DNA from: Monarcha castaneiventris obscurior
Lineage: Eukaryota > Chordata > Aves > Passeriformes > Monarchidae
NCBI GenBank assembly: GCA_026261815.1
Contig: JAMPIT010000379.1
Coordinates: 18,402,501-18,466,500 of the forward strand
Length of the DNA: 64,000 bases
Reading direction: 5' to 3'
Within the stretch, counting starts at the first letter, position 1. Each line of letters begins with the position of its first letter. Positions 50,450 to 62,863 of the stretch are shown here, one piece after another. Both the position numbers and the translations under genes were made by a program. Below the pieces are notes generated by a model. That model was not told the DNA's origin, made no database searches, and saw only the letters and a list, made by a program, of their open reading frames with translations.

Positions 50450-51115
50450 GTGGCAGGTTGGGGTAACCCAAATAATAACCTGCTGGGACAGCAGGCCATC
50501 AAAGGCCTGTTTCCACAAGCCCAGAGGAGCACAGGGGTACACGGCTGGGCAGGGTAATCCCAATAGCTGGGTGAAAGAGACAAAATCTCTGCCTGACCTT
50601 TCCAAGGGCTGCCACTGGGGACTCTCAGCACTATACATCCATGGAACACACAGCACCAGCAGTCAGGCAGAAGGCGCTATGGGCCACCTCACAGATCAAG
50701 GGGTTTACTACCTAGGGGCATTGTACATATTATGGGATGCATGATTGGAAGAGCATTTGGGATTTTGGGAGGCCTTATTTTAGGTTGCTTAAAGAAGTAT
50801 CCAAGGCCAGGGAAAGAGAGTGATTAAGGTTTGAAGAAAGGGGAAGAAAAAGCAGGAAAATAGCGGGCTAAGTGTAATTAGGGCCAGTCCTGTATGAACA
50901 ATTACCTGGTCAATACACTTGCCTCTCTGTGGCCTCATCACTGCAGTCTGTCCTGTCTTCTCATTTAACTCCATTTCTCTTTTCGTGGATGAAGGGCTGA
51001 CTGCTCTCTGCATGAGTGTATGGGGTAAGTGCCAGCAGCTGGAGACATGGGTCAGGGGGTCCATGTATTTAGGTTCCAGAGACAGGAGCAGGTGAGTCTC
51101 CATTTATCAGCGTGT
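50450..51115. mobile_element. GC-richer LTR-like block, unclassified
   Basis: The block begins around TGTGGCAGGTTGGGGTAACC and is clearly GC-richer than its surroundings. It follows a CR1 end directly and has the texture of an avian LTR. I could not find a clear target duplication, TATA box or poly(A) signal. Overlapping ORFs on both strands (up to 157 codons, 50,183-50,656 minus) have proline- and serine-rich translations without recognisable motifs and probably reflect the higher GC content. Confidence 0.3.
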
Positions 51116-54100
51116 GATTGTTAGTGAAACCAGAATTGATGAGCAGGATAATTGCCCTGGGAGCTATGTCTGTCTCTGAAAGTAAGGCACCTGGAAGAGT
51201 TAGCTCAGTATTTAGAGATGTCTTTTGAAATTGCTATTAGTAGGAAGGCTGACATAAGAGAAAAATATGTTTTAGAATATGGCTTCATTATGCCAGCTAA
51301 AGACAGTCAGTGTAAAAAATGTTTATATTTTTATAAAAACTCTGGTTTAAGTTAACAAATTGTCTCAGCAGTACCGTTCTTTCTCACATATTTTCCAAAC
51401 AAGCTTTCAGTTGAGATTTTTTGACTGCTTAGTTTTATTGTTAAAAGAAGTTAAGAAGTGGCAAAACTGAATTTAGACAAATATGACCCTGAGTCTTACA
51501 TACCAAATAAATACATGTGAGGGTGTGACCAGTTTGTACTTATCTGTCTCTTTCCTTATTTCCATCCACTCTATTCAGCACTTTTCTCTAAATTCAGCAG
51601 CAACAATATAGGTAATTTTACTTGTTTAAGAGTTAATGATGTACCTTAGATGTAGGTCTGTATTTTTATAGGTTTTCTAATTATTTTTTCTAATTATTTT
51701 TTAATTGCTTTCATGTGCTTTGAATAGGGACCTGGTATTAAGACAGTCTGGCTGTTTTAGTGCTAAGGTATATCTGGTCTGTGTTTCTGCTAGTACAAAC
51801 ATTTTATCCTTACAATAGGATCTACTTACAGGGAACTCAAGATACTCAGTGAAAAATCCATTGCTGTACATTTGAGTTTAAGAAAAGCTAAAATCACTTC
51901 ATTTATTTTAAAGAAAAAAGGGAGAAGGCCCATTTCTACCACAGAATAATTCTCACTGACACATTCTTTTTTCCACATGGAGGTGTTCACCCTATCCTTT
52001 AGTTTTAATGACATCAGGTGAGGGTGAAAAGATCTTCAACTGAAAACTCACTGTCAGCATTTACTAAAATGTCTAATAGATTTTTAGCCAAACTACATAA
52101 AAGGATCAAAGGTATTTTAATATACTTTAGAAGAAGTAAGGGCACATACACGCACAATAAATTACTTCTATTTTGATGGAAAATGTACATTCGTATTCAT
52201 ATGTTTGTATGGGTGTACTTATGGCTATATGAAAAAGTAAATTCATATAAACACAGTTTTGTAACATGGGTTTATTTATAAGCATTTTATATTTTACTGT
52301 TTGCATGTGTGTGTGTGTGTCTGTACACATATGTATACATAACATGCTCTGTATTTGATCTAAAGATGATGGTAAGACAACATTTTGTACACTTGCCTAA
52401 GTGCTAAAAAGAGGAAATTATTTACATTTGCACTCCAAGCTGCTGCCAGAAAAGCCTTTCTACATCACATATTTCAATCTGCTGTATGCATGTGCCTGCA
52501 TACACATCTCAAATACACCATATCACTATCACAACACCACTGCTTTTAGAAATTATGATTCCTTTTTCAGAACATATTCCTGACTGAAAAACTCAATTTT
52601 TTTCATGTATTGCTATCAGATGCACTCCAGAAAATTGGGGAATAACTACAAAAGCCTACAACCTAAACGCTACTTGTGCAGATTTCTTTAAGATATTGAC
52701 CAGCTAGGAAAAAAAAATATAGATGTGACCAGGAATAAATTTTGTTGTGTGTTGAATTTTTTAAAGATAAAAATACAAGGTTAAAAATTTGAGCATACTA
52801 ACAGTTTGTATCTTTGCTTGAGATTTACAAAATTTGGAATCAGCTAAAGAGAATAAGTCATCAGTAGTTCTGTTTATCTCAGTTACAATTAATCTAAATT
52901 TACAACAGGTAAATTTCTACTCTGAAGTCCTATTTAGCTTGAAAAGACTGTTCAATCTCTTTTAGAACAATTGCAGTAGAAATCCAATTGTTCTTTCAGC
53001 TGCCTGTTGTAAAATTCCAGCTACCTAAGCTAAACAAATGCAGCTGAGAGCTGTTAGATGTGTTTACCCAGAGCTTTTCAGAGATCAAAGGGGGGAAAAA
53101 AAGCACATCTGTATATTGAATTAAACTTTTTACTTTACTTGAAAATAAATTTTTTTGAAAAGCATTATTCCTTCCTCATGAAGTTTTCCCCAGAGACCCC
53201 CACTTTTGAACTGTGCATGTACAATTTAAGGCACTTAGCCTTAGGAGGGGCCACCTCCTGCTGTAGATGAAGAGCTCAACACTGAGACTTATGTTAAATA
53301 GAGGCATGTACCTCCTCTTCCTTCAGGTCCTGCTTTTTGTCCTGTAACAGGCATTGGAATCATTGGGCTCTATTCAGATGTACTTTTCTTAAAATGTTAC
53401 CACCTGTAGGCTACTGTTACATTATTTCTTTGAAAATCCTGAAAACATGAGGGTAGTTTTGTTCAATTTAGCTTTACTGGGGGTATGTGGTTTTACAGAC
53501 AAGTAAGAAAGTGCTGGTTTTTTCCCCCTTGAGATGCTATTATGGCCATGGGCATCGTGATGTCTGATTTTAAAAAGTGAACTTCACAAGAACACAAAAT
53601 GCCCCTTCCAGAATAACATGTTTTATGCTTAGTGTGCCATGAGGAAAATGGTGACCTTAAGGTGGTATTCTGTTTGTGCATACATTTCCATCTGAGCTCC
53701 ACAGGAGAAGGTAACGTGTCACTATGTCCTGATTTGGGAAAAAACTTTTCTCTCCTCACTGTTTAGGGCATAGACAGAAAGGGTTCAGGTTCCTTAATGA
53801 CACAGTCTTCCAGAGTCAAAGCAGTTGAATACAGACACAAAATTGCAATGTCTCTTGGTTTTAGGATATATTGTAATAAAGTATTTGATGCCCGAGCAAT
53901 GGATGTATGCTTGGTGTTTTTTAGCACCTTATCAAAGCAAGAGCTATAAGAAATGTAGGCTATCTGTGAGCTTGTGATGTACTGATATGAAAAATTAGGC
54001 CAAACATTAAATAATTTACTGTAACTTTGCTGTAGTAAGCTATTTCCAAGTATAAAAAGAATGTTACCTAAACAGATTCTTGTAATGTGATGAATTAGCA

Positions 54101-54549
54101 AAAGAAAAACTGGGAAGATCAGCGTGCAAAATCAAGTCCTCATTGCTCTTACTGTAAAACAATGGTAAGTACTACTTTCTTTTTTAAGGGGAATTTTTTT
54201 TTTTTTTTTGGATTTGTGCCATATTCTATATTAGTTTAGTAGTATAACATTTGTTTTCCTATGAAAATAGCATTTTATTCTTGATTGCAGGGGGAATCTT
54301 TGCTCACTTTTAGTCTGTTTAGGTGTATAGGTGAAAATCATCATAGCAGAAGAAGTACCACAAATGTAAACAAAAACAAATTTCAGATTTCAGGAAATTT
54401 TACAGATCTTAATCTGGTTCTACTCTTTTATGCTATGTGACCAGCTTTTGACAATGCCTTTTATATGCACATTCTGTAGAACCATGTTTGTGGCTTTATA
54501 ATTTAGCCTTTTCAATAGCTAAATTGCAATAAGATTCCAATAGATAGCC

Positions 54550-54568
54550 TTTTTTTTTTTTTTTTTTT
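54550..54568. repeat. Poly(T) run of 19
   Basis: This is an uninterrupted T homopolymer in non-coding DNA. Confidence 0.9.
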
Positions 54569-55867
54569 CTATATGAAGAAACAGTGTGATTCATTGTACC
54601 TAATTCTGGTGAAGTAAATTGTCTTTTAGGATAAACCCAAAAAGCTCTTGCTGAATGAAACTTAACTGGACTAATCCAAAGACCAAGCAATCTAGCATGA
54701 ATAATGGGTGGGATATATGTTTTCAAACCTATGCCAGAGCTTACTCCTCCTTGAAACCTCTCTGGGTCTCAAAGCATGCTGGCCTCCATGAACACAATGG
54801 GACCCATGACCCTTATTCATCTGTGGCCTCCATTGGCACACAGCAGCAATCTTGGCATTCTGATTGACAATGAAGAGAGGCATTGCTTCCCTCTTCCTTC
54901 TCAATCTCATGTGCATGTTTCTAAGATGCTATGTTTCTGGCAGAATACCCAGTTTAAGGACCAGAAGGGATTTTCTACTCTGTTGCAATCACAGTGGTGT
55001 CCCGGATTAGGGAGTGTTTTACCTTTTTAGAAGAACTTCTCTGTTTAAAAAGTTTTACCAAACAATAGTAGCTTATGTGGGGAAATGTTCTTTTGCCAGT
55101 GCTCTGAAGGGGCAAGGCAATAAATTTAAAGCCATTAGGTCAAAAAATTCCTTCAAGTTTAGACACAACACTGACTTGCTATGTGATTTTTAAGTTAAAG
55201 CAGATTTCCTGTGAAACAGCTAGAAGTATCAGAAGAGGAGTTTAGGCATGTCTATACGCATCCATGCCCTTTAAGACCCTGAGTAAGGCTGGAGAACCTA
55301 CTAGTTTGGTAAATTAAAGTATTCCTCATTCCTTAAAGTTTTCCTGCTGGAATCTTGTGAAAGAAATATTCTTCTGGCTTAGTACTACTGAGTTTCAGTA
55401 TTATGGTACAGTAAGGAAGAATATATTATTTTCTTGTAAAGTCTGTGGAGGAAGTAAAAATTGAAGAAGCAGTGAATAAGAACATGTTTGTTAGAATAGG
55501 AACCATTTTGTGTGAGTAGGAAGAAACACAACCCTCAGAAGTCCTGTCATGGTCCCTCATAAGCTGTGGCTTGAGAGCACTAGAAAATGGGTTGAAGTAA
55601 ACAAACTTTGTCCTAGATGGTTCCCTACATTTCTTCTTTACATTTTCCATTGTACCTGATAAAACAGATGAGCTTTGAGAAGCAGTCATCCCCTACTTCA
55701 ATTAAAATGAATAAATCTGGCGAGTGATGCTTTGAAACCTGTCCCTTTCCATGTATATCTTTCACTTGAGTATCTTATTGTAAAAAGTTCTAAATCTTAT
55801 TTGCTTTCAGCAATTAACTTTCCTTTAAATCTTCCTTCCATTTACCTTGACGTTTAATTTACCAAAT

Positions 55868-55899
55868 CTCTCTGTCTCTCTCTCAGTCTCTCTCTCTCT
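55868..55899. repeat. CT-rich microsatellite
   Basis: CTCTCTGTCTCTCTCTC- and TCTCTCTCTCTC-type runs are interrupted by CAG. Confidence 0.85.
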
Positions 55900-56149
55900 C
55901 ATACTACTTTTGCTGTTGCTCTGGTCATTTTTTGTTTATGTTATAAACATATTGCCTGATAAATTTCTATTTGATCATTTCAGGAATGGAGCAGTCTTTA
56001 GTGTTTGGTTCTAAGGACACTGTGCCTTTGAATCTTGTATATTTTAAAATTCAGTTAAGTTATTGGAAAACAGTCAGACAGGAGATTTCCCCTTGAGTTA
56101 TTCTGCAAGCTTTTGTGGTTTTCGTATAATTTCTTTTATATGTTCACAT

Positions 56150-56151
<2 letters not shown>

Positions 56152-56190
<39 letters not shown>
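56152..56190 (+). repeat. Uninterrupted poly(G) tract, 39 G
   Basis: Thirty-nine consecutive G residues lie in otherwise AT-rich DNA. A run this long is rare in vertebrate DNA. It would form G-quadruplexes and stall polymerases. The exact length may be unreliable. Short frames through it translate as poly-Gly or poly-Pro and are not genes. Confidence 0.95.
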
Positions 56191-56191
<1 letters not shown>

Positions 56192-57192
56192 GGTGAGAGT
56201 AAAGTTCAGTCTCTTATTCCCCTGGCAAACATTCATAAAACAAAAGAAACACCACCTGATTGCTTGTGTGAAAGAAATTATGAAACACCATATGCCAAAT
56301 GTTGTTAGTAGCAAAAAGTGAAAAGATAGAAAAAATACAAATGCCCACAATATCTCCATTCTGTAATCTTCTCTAGGTATAATAAGTATGTGTTATTTTT
56401 AACAATGATGGATACAGAGTTTCTTCTGATAAAATATGAATTATAAATTTAGTTTGTCTTTAAGAAAGAAAAAGCAAAACAAACCTCTTCCTGAAAACAG
56501 CTTGACTATTTATACGTTATACTTTTGGTATATCTGAAGAGAATTTTGATCCAGAATTGCTATAAATATTGAACCATATCACATAATATATGGGTGACAT
56601 ATTACCTTTTTTGCAATAATTAAAAGATTGGCAAAAGATACACATTTTCTATTCTAATTCCTCACGTTATATACTTAATTGTTTCATAAAATTTATATTA
56701 ATTTCCATATTTCTGTCATTCTATCTTGCATGTAAATGCTTTGACCCTACAAATTTATTATGGTCAAAGATGCCAAGAATGCATAAGAAATCTCTCCTTT
56801 TTAAACAATTCTTTTATTTTAGGGGCTGGTGTCTCACAGGACCTTGATCACCTTACTAGGTTGAGCACTTCTTCAATATCTAACTCAATAAGGTTGAATA
56901 TTACCTTAATTTCTTTGTCTGTATAACCAGGGACCAGGTCCACCATAGTCGCCAGACTGTGCTGGTAGATCAGGTTCAGCCAGTTACGTATCATTATTTT
57001 TATCTTGTAGTGTGTCACTAATTTCCAAAGTATAATCATCCAGTCCTGTTGCCAGATGTGCGACTGTACATGTGTGTGCCATAAAGTGTATGATGTTGGA
57101 TTGAGATCAGTTACACGAGTGATATGTATCATGTGCTAAAACTAATGTGTCCTCATCTTAACTTACTATTTCACCAATTCTTATATGACCTG

Positions 57193-57214
57193 AAAGTTTT
57201 GCCAGCAAAACTTT
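57193..57214. repeat. Near-perfect 22-bp palindrome
   Basis: AAAGTTTTGC and GCAAAACTTT are perfect inverted arms of 10 bp separated by CA. A partial repeat of the left arm (TGTTTTGCCAG) follows. Confidence 0.85.
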
Positions 57215-57884
57215 AATGTTTTGCCAGATTATCAATAAAAATACAAAATAGCTGTTATTAAAAAAGCACTTTCTCTCAGAACATGGTTTCCTGAGAAATT
57301 TCATGCTGAATGCTTATGAAGAATTATTATTTTGGCAATTTAAATTGCAAACCTTATTTTTGAATGAAGACCTGAGCTGAAAACAAACAAACAAATGAGC
57401 CCTTAATAGCTAGCTACAAAATAGAAATTCCTGCATGATATATTTTTTAATTGTTCTTCAGGTCACTTTCTTCTCTTTTAATAAGCCCTAAGTCTCAACT
57501 GTCTATAAGTTAAGATTAGTCTCCCATATATTCCATTTTTAAAAAGAGGGATTTCTAAGTCACAAAGATGACTATGATCATTTGCCTAAAATAATGAAAT
57601 TTGGTCTGGGGATCAGTCTTACTATGTCTCTTAATGCTGGAGTAAAATTGGTGTTGATGTGTGAACCAGGCTAAGGGTTTACATGAATTCATGGTGAATT
57701 TTGTAATTGATGTCATAACTGTCTGTTTTATATTCTTTGTGGTTCTGTGCACGTGTCTGTAGCTCACAGGAGTTCCAAAATGAGTGACAGTCCATAGGGA
57801 GTAAAGCCAAGCCTGAAGATGTCCTTCTTTCCTTTTTTTTTTTTAATTATGTGAAGATGAACATGAAAGAAAGCAAGATTTGAG

Positions 57885-57908
57885 ATATATATATATATAT
57901 ATATATAT
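57885..57908. repeat. (AT)12 microsatellite
   Basis: Twenty-four bases of uninterrupted AT dinucleotide. It is likely to be length-polymorphic. Confidence 0.9.
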
Positions 57909-58269
57909 GGAATGATGAAAGCCTTTCTGCGTCACTGTATGTAAATATATGTAAGGAGATTTAAAAAATGCATGTATCAAAGATATATTGAATAAAACTT
58001 TCAATGTTGGCTTGCCAAACAAAAAAATATTTTGAATTTTCTATGTTTGTCGAGTATTTTTTACAAATATTTTAATGTTGACACTGCCTCCTACCCCTAG
58101 TGTTAAGTGAAATGTGCAACAAAAAGAGAAGCACTCGGAGTCTGGAAATGACAAAGCTGAAGTTACAGATGCAGCATGAACTTGGTTTCCTTGTGTGTAC
58201 ATGTTTTGTTAAGGTCCTTTATTATTTGATCATATAAGTATTTAACTTTTGTTCTCCATTTAATTTCAG

Positions 58270-58356
58270 GTCAAAATCAAACTGTACAAATTCAGATCAA
58301 TAGGAGTTAGGTCTTCACTGGGCAACAATAAGGCAAGTTTTGATGAACCTGAGTGA
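58270..58356 (+). other. Candidate terminal coding exon
   Basis: The pyrimidine-rich acceptor TTTGTTCTCCATTTAATTTCAG ends at 58,269. From 58,270 one frame is open for 28 codons, starting VKIKLYKFRSIGVRS and ending FDEPE with TGA at 58,354-58,356. An AATAAA lies at 58,532-58,537, within a plausible 3'UTR distance. Its phase-0 start agrees with the phase-0 end of the 36,949-37,006 candidate. The CAGATCAATAGGAGTTAGGT part also resembles a decayed ancient amniote repeat, which would make this an exonised repeat or simply chance. The product is not recognised. Confidence 0.2.
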
Positions 58357-58531
58357 CCTAGAATCCTCTGGAAAAGTGAGAGCTGTCTTGTGAAAGACGT
58401 CATGGGTTAAAATTGAGCAGTCTGGGCTTCTGCTTTGCTTGAAATGTTACTACACCTCTCAGTGCCTCTCTCTGTTCTGTCATTGTAAATATTCATTCAA
58501 GTATTTCCAGATCTCACAAGAGTGTTCTGAG

Positions 58532-58537
58532 AATAAA
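58532..58537 (+). terminator. Possible poly(A) signal AATAAA
   Basis: This AATAAA hexamer lies about 180 bp after the stop of the candidate terminal exon. AATAAA occurs often by chance in AT-rich DNA, so it is only supportive if that exon is real. Confidence 0.15.
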
Positions 58538-61500
58538 TTCATTACTCCCTATGAAGCACACTGATATTACAGTGATGACATAGATAGAAGCCTATGAAGA
58601 AAAATAAAAGCTTATTTGCTTCAGGGCTTAGAGGATATGGCGTAAATACAATGTGGAACCACATGTTGAACATAAGGATAAAAAGAAATATCCAGGTGTT
58701 GCTTAGCACTTTGTCCCCTGTATTAACCAAAGGCTCAGGGGAGGGAAAGGGTGGGAGAAAAAGCCTGTTTTTTTCCTACAAGGGTTTTGACAGCAAACTA
58801 GTACGTGACGTGCACAAAGCACAGGAGAGAGGTAACATTGGGGATTTTATTAACAGCTCTTCAGTTGTAGTTGTAGTGAAACTTATTCAAAACTGAATTA
58901 AAATTCTTTTTTACCCATATTCCCTTTGAGTGTACCTCTTTAGGATACAAGGGATTTTATGGTGCATAGAGAGGTCAATTTATAGTGCCTTATGCCAGCA
59001 ATAATTGATCTGTTCCCATATACATATAGATATATATATATCTCATATAAACATAAATATCTCAGAAGGTAGTTTTGCATTTATTATGAACATTCCTCAT
59101 TAGACAGTAAATATTTTCAAACATCACAAATCCTCACAAAGGCTTTAAGGCTTTGTGATACTTTATGCTATTTTCTCCCTTTTTGATAGTAGCTGAAATA
59201 AAGAAAATGGCTTACAGATTTAGCTGTGTATATAGTTTGAAAGTAACAACTGAAAAATGATGTTCATAATCTGAATTGCAATGAAACCAATTATCTGTAC
59301 CATGGTGTTTCACTTGGGAATACTCTGAAAGGTTTAGTATTTCTTAAAAGAAATTAAAAACAGCTGTAAAAATACCATAAAACAAAAATAGCAGCTGCAA
59401 AAGAGATTAACATTCCTAAATTTCATTTGAACCTGAGATGTTATTTTTCCAACAGAAACATACATATATACTGATTTTTAAAATCTATTCTTTATGAAAC
59501 TATATCCTTTTAAGAAAAAGATATGGGTTTTTTTTTTCTTTATCATTTCACCATTTCTTGATATTTCCTATGACTTTCATGAACATTCTTCTCCTCTGCC
59601 TAGGAATTTTGTCCTACATTTTCTTCTGTAATTTTCAAAGAAAAGCTACAATTGTTGAATCTTGAAGAATGATTTAAATATAACCTATTAAGAATTAAAG
59701 ATCTGCCTAATAAACAATTTATAGCAATCCTTGCACTTTTGTTACTTACAGCTGTCAAACAGCTTTCAAACTGAGCCCAAATCACCCTGTGCCTGTTTTA
59801 AAATTTTATATAGCGTCTGTTTTCCAATTAAGCAGCCAGTCATAGATGAAACCTTTCCTAATCTTTTTCATATATATAATAAAAACAAATGTAATTTATA
59901 AAACAGAACTGGAGGTGCTGACAGTATAAAACAGTTTATTTTGCAGTCTTGGTCAAAACATATGGCAGCAACTTTTCTAGACTTCTGCCAGATGGCAGGC
60001 CTTAATCGATTTTGTCTGTTGTGCCGTATGTTAATTCTCTGTGAAAACTGTTTCTTCAAACTCAATTAAAAAAATAATGACTTTCATTTTCTTACTGAGC
60101 AACTAATGCTAAAACTGTCATTTAGATACGTCTGTTTAAGTTTGAAAAGTTTTTGAAAGCCCCAAGATATTTACACAACAGGTAAAATTGATTCTAATGG
60201 CTTTGAACGCTGCGATTTTTGTTCGTCAGCTTGTGTATCATTTCATGTGAATCTGAATAAATTTACCTTTCTAATAATATTCCTTATCTTGCATTTCTGT
60301 TTTTCTTGTGGCTTTTTTAACTAATGATAGTGTTTCACTCTGCAAATTAGAGTAATTTTGAGCACCAAAGGACCCCAGAGTAAAATCTAAAATCATCAAC
60401 ACTAAACTCATTACTCCAAACTATAAACACATTAAACTAGAAAAAGAGAATAACATCTATCTCTAAGTCTCAATAAAGATACTATTTGATGCAACAGCTG
60501 TTACAAAGTTTAACTACTGGTCTACCCAACACATTTTGGTGTGCTTTCTACATCTCCCACATTAAAATATTGTATTTTATGTGACCATACTACATTTAAT
60601 AAATGTTCACAAAGGCCAGTCTCCAAGGTTATTTTAAAAGGCAATTTTTGCTATGCTAGAATATGAAATTTCCTCTCTACCCAATAAACAATGAGGTATT
60701 AATTTTTGCTAAAGGTGCTTCCTGATGGGCAAACATAGTGGACACAAAATCTTTAAATTCTACTAATATTCTAGCAGTTATAGTTTTTATGTATTTTGAT
60801 GAATGTGTTAGTAGTATGGATGCCTTAATAAATACATTTTTTAAAAATTCTGTGAGTTAATGGAAAATATAGTAAATGTTTATACATTTTGGTCTCTTTT
60901 TACTGCCGTTGTTCTTTTGTTATACATATTATTTGTGACACAGGCTTAGATTTTGAACTAAAATAAGATGTGTGCATAAGAGAAATCAAATGAAAGGAAC
61001 TAGTCCCCAGAGAAATATGCAATCCTTTTGTAGAACCTAGCTTTAATGTAGACCAGTACTTAACATATTCACAACTTATAACGTATGAAATGGGTGTATG
61101 TTGAAACAAAATATCAACCAGATCTATTCTTCTTACCATGTTTATTTTATGACTACTTTCTTTTGAAATAGAGCAGGGTTATGGTAATATGTATGTAGAC
61201 TAAATAGGTTGTGTTTTCTCCAGCGATAATCCCACACAAGTACAAGGCAGAAACACTGTGTTTTTCCAATACAATCCAGCAAGAGCAAATGACAGCGTTA
61301 GCTGATGGCTGATATCTTTTATAGTACAGCTGTGACATATTTTATGCATCACGAAGAATGATCAAACAATTCTCTGGAACCTTTCTGTCAAGGAATGTGG
61401 CCCCTAGTTCATTGTATACCTTTACTTTAGCCTATAATACACCTAAACACTAAATTAGATATTTGTTACCAATTGGTAATTACTTTGTAATCAGGATGCA

Positions 61501-61578
61501 TTTAGGAACAGAATAAAATCTTTATTTTGTGTTATATTTACAATTTATTGGGTTTTCGTATATGATAGTGATTGTTTT

Positions 61579-61611
61579 ATATCTATTTATATATCTATTT
61601 ATATATCTTTT
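61579..61611. repeat. Tandem repeat, 12-bp AT-rich unit
   Basis: The ATATCTATTTAT unit is repeated about 2.6 times in tandem, with a degenerate last copy. Confidence 0.8.
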
Positions 61612-62782
61612 ATTTAAAATAAATAGTGCACATACTTAGTAATAAAAATACTACCATAGGCAATTAAATAATTTTAAATAAACCATATGCTTATATTTTG
61701 GAAAATAAAATGGAGTATATCTTATGAAAAGTTGGATGTCTGGGGATTTTGGAATGTAGTACTTAACAATATTTTAAAGTTTCTTATACAATTATGTTGA
61801 TATATTTGACTCAAAACCTCTTAGCAATTTAACTATCCTGAGTTCTTCACTATGTTAAGTATTTTTAAAGCAAGGTTCAAAAACAGATTTAACATCTAAT
61901 GCAATATATATTCTGGAGTGAGGATAGTGCTCTTTGCTGGTCACTGAGTTGTTGCCCCACACACAGACTTCTAGTGTCATTTGAGAGATCTAAGGTATCC
62001 GACAGGATGGATTGTAAAAGTGACAGTTGCCTCCGTGGAAGGGAAATGGGAAGCTGGGGACATACAATAAGACATCTTAACTATGATGGTTATTTAGCAA
62101 CTGATTCAAAATCTGGAAGGAAGGCAAGCCATAACACCACATGGCTTTTTTGACAAGGGAAGGAAGTCTGTTGTTTGTATTAACTGTGTTTTAAACTTCT
62201 CTCATGCAATTTAGGTTTAGTCATAATTGGAAGGAGGCAGAAAATATTTATAGCCATTAAACATCAGTTATGAGGGGAATATATCACTATTACAGTAATA
62301 GAGGAATTTGATCCAGGCAGAACTCAGGAGGAGACCTCTCATTGTTTCACCGAGCAAAGCTTGTGGGTTTGCTTTTCCATGTTGAGAATTTTGGTTCCAG
62401 GACTCAAATGCTTTTGACTTTGCATCTCATTGACATGCTTTGAGCACTACAAGAGATCTGCTAGGAAGACCTTTGTTGTTGAAGGAATAGAAAGCAATAG
62501 GAATTGACTTGGCTCAGGTGTAGTCCATAAAAAACCTAGATATTACTTTGGAAAGCACTACAATAAACAATAGAATAATAACAGTAAATAGAAAATATGA
62601 CCAAACTGTGCTCATATGGACATCATTCTTCTAACAGGGAGAAAGTAGATAAGATTTAGTCATAAATTCACATCTATACAGGATAATCAAGAAGGGGTTT
62701 TTTTTATCAGTTAATGCTTTACACACTCTTCAGCAGGTGACAAGTGTTAGACTTTTATATTTTTGTCTCTTATATATTTCAG

Positions 62783-62863
62783 TTTCTATATACCTTTTTC
62801 TGCTGCTCCAAAAGGTGGGGACTGAGTGTCCTCTTCTAACAATGCCTTTTATACCTCACACAG
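62783..62863 (+). other. Candidate internal exon (upstream of pair)
   Basis: The pyrimidine tract TTTTTGTCTCTTATATATTTCAG ends at 62,782, and a consensus donor, CAG then GTAAGT, starts at 62,864. Of the three frames only one is open across the 81 nt. It begins after two bases and gives 26 codons, including LLLQKVGTECPLLTMPFIPHT, with one G left over. That G joins the first two bases of the next candidate (63,834) as a glycine codon. I do not recognise the peptide. Confidence 0.22.

Larger units (their letters stand above)
51116..58269. other. AT-rich non-coding DNA with simple repeats
   Basis: No gene was recognised. Simple repeats here are a short GT run near 52,305-52,320, a CT-rich run at 55,868-55,899, T runs, the G39 tract, and an AT run at 57,885-57,908. 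A weak exon-like segment at 54,099-54,164 is noted among the rejected items. Confidence 0.5.
58357..62782. other. AT-rich non-coding DNA
   Basis: Apart from the possible poly(A) signal, no gene or classifiable transposon was seen. A small hairpin TCACAAAG...CTTTGTGA lies near 59,136-59,160. A 12-bp tandem repeat at 61,579-61,611 is listed separately. Confidence 0.5.

Noticed and set aside
50183..50656. 157-codon minus-strand ORF
   Set aside because: It overlaps a plus-strand CR1 in antisense and the adjacent LTR-like block. The translation has no recognisable motif.
54099..54164. 66-nt segment ending in ATG then GTAAGT
   Set aside because: The acceptor lacks a pyrimidine tract, and two of the three frames are open, so coding potential cannot be argued.
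56063..56359. Poly-Gly/poly-Pro frames over the G run
   Set aside because: They are direct translations of the G homopolymer.
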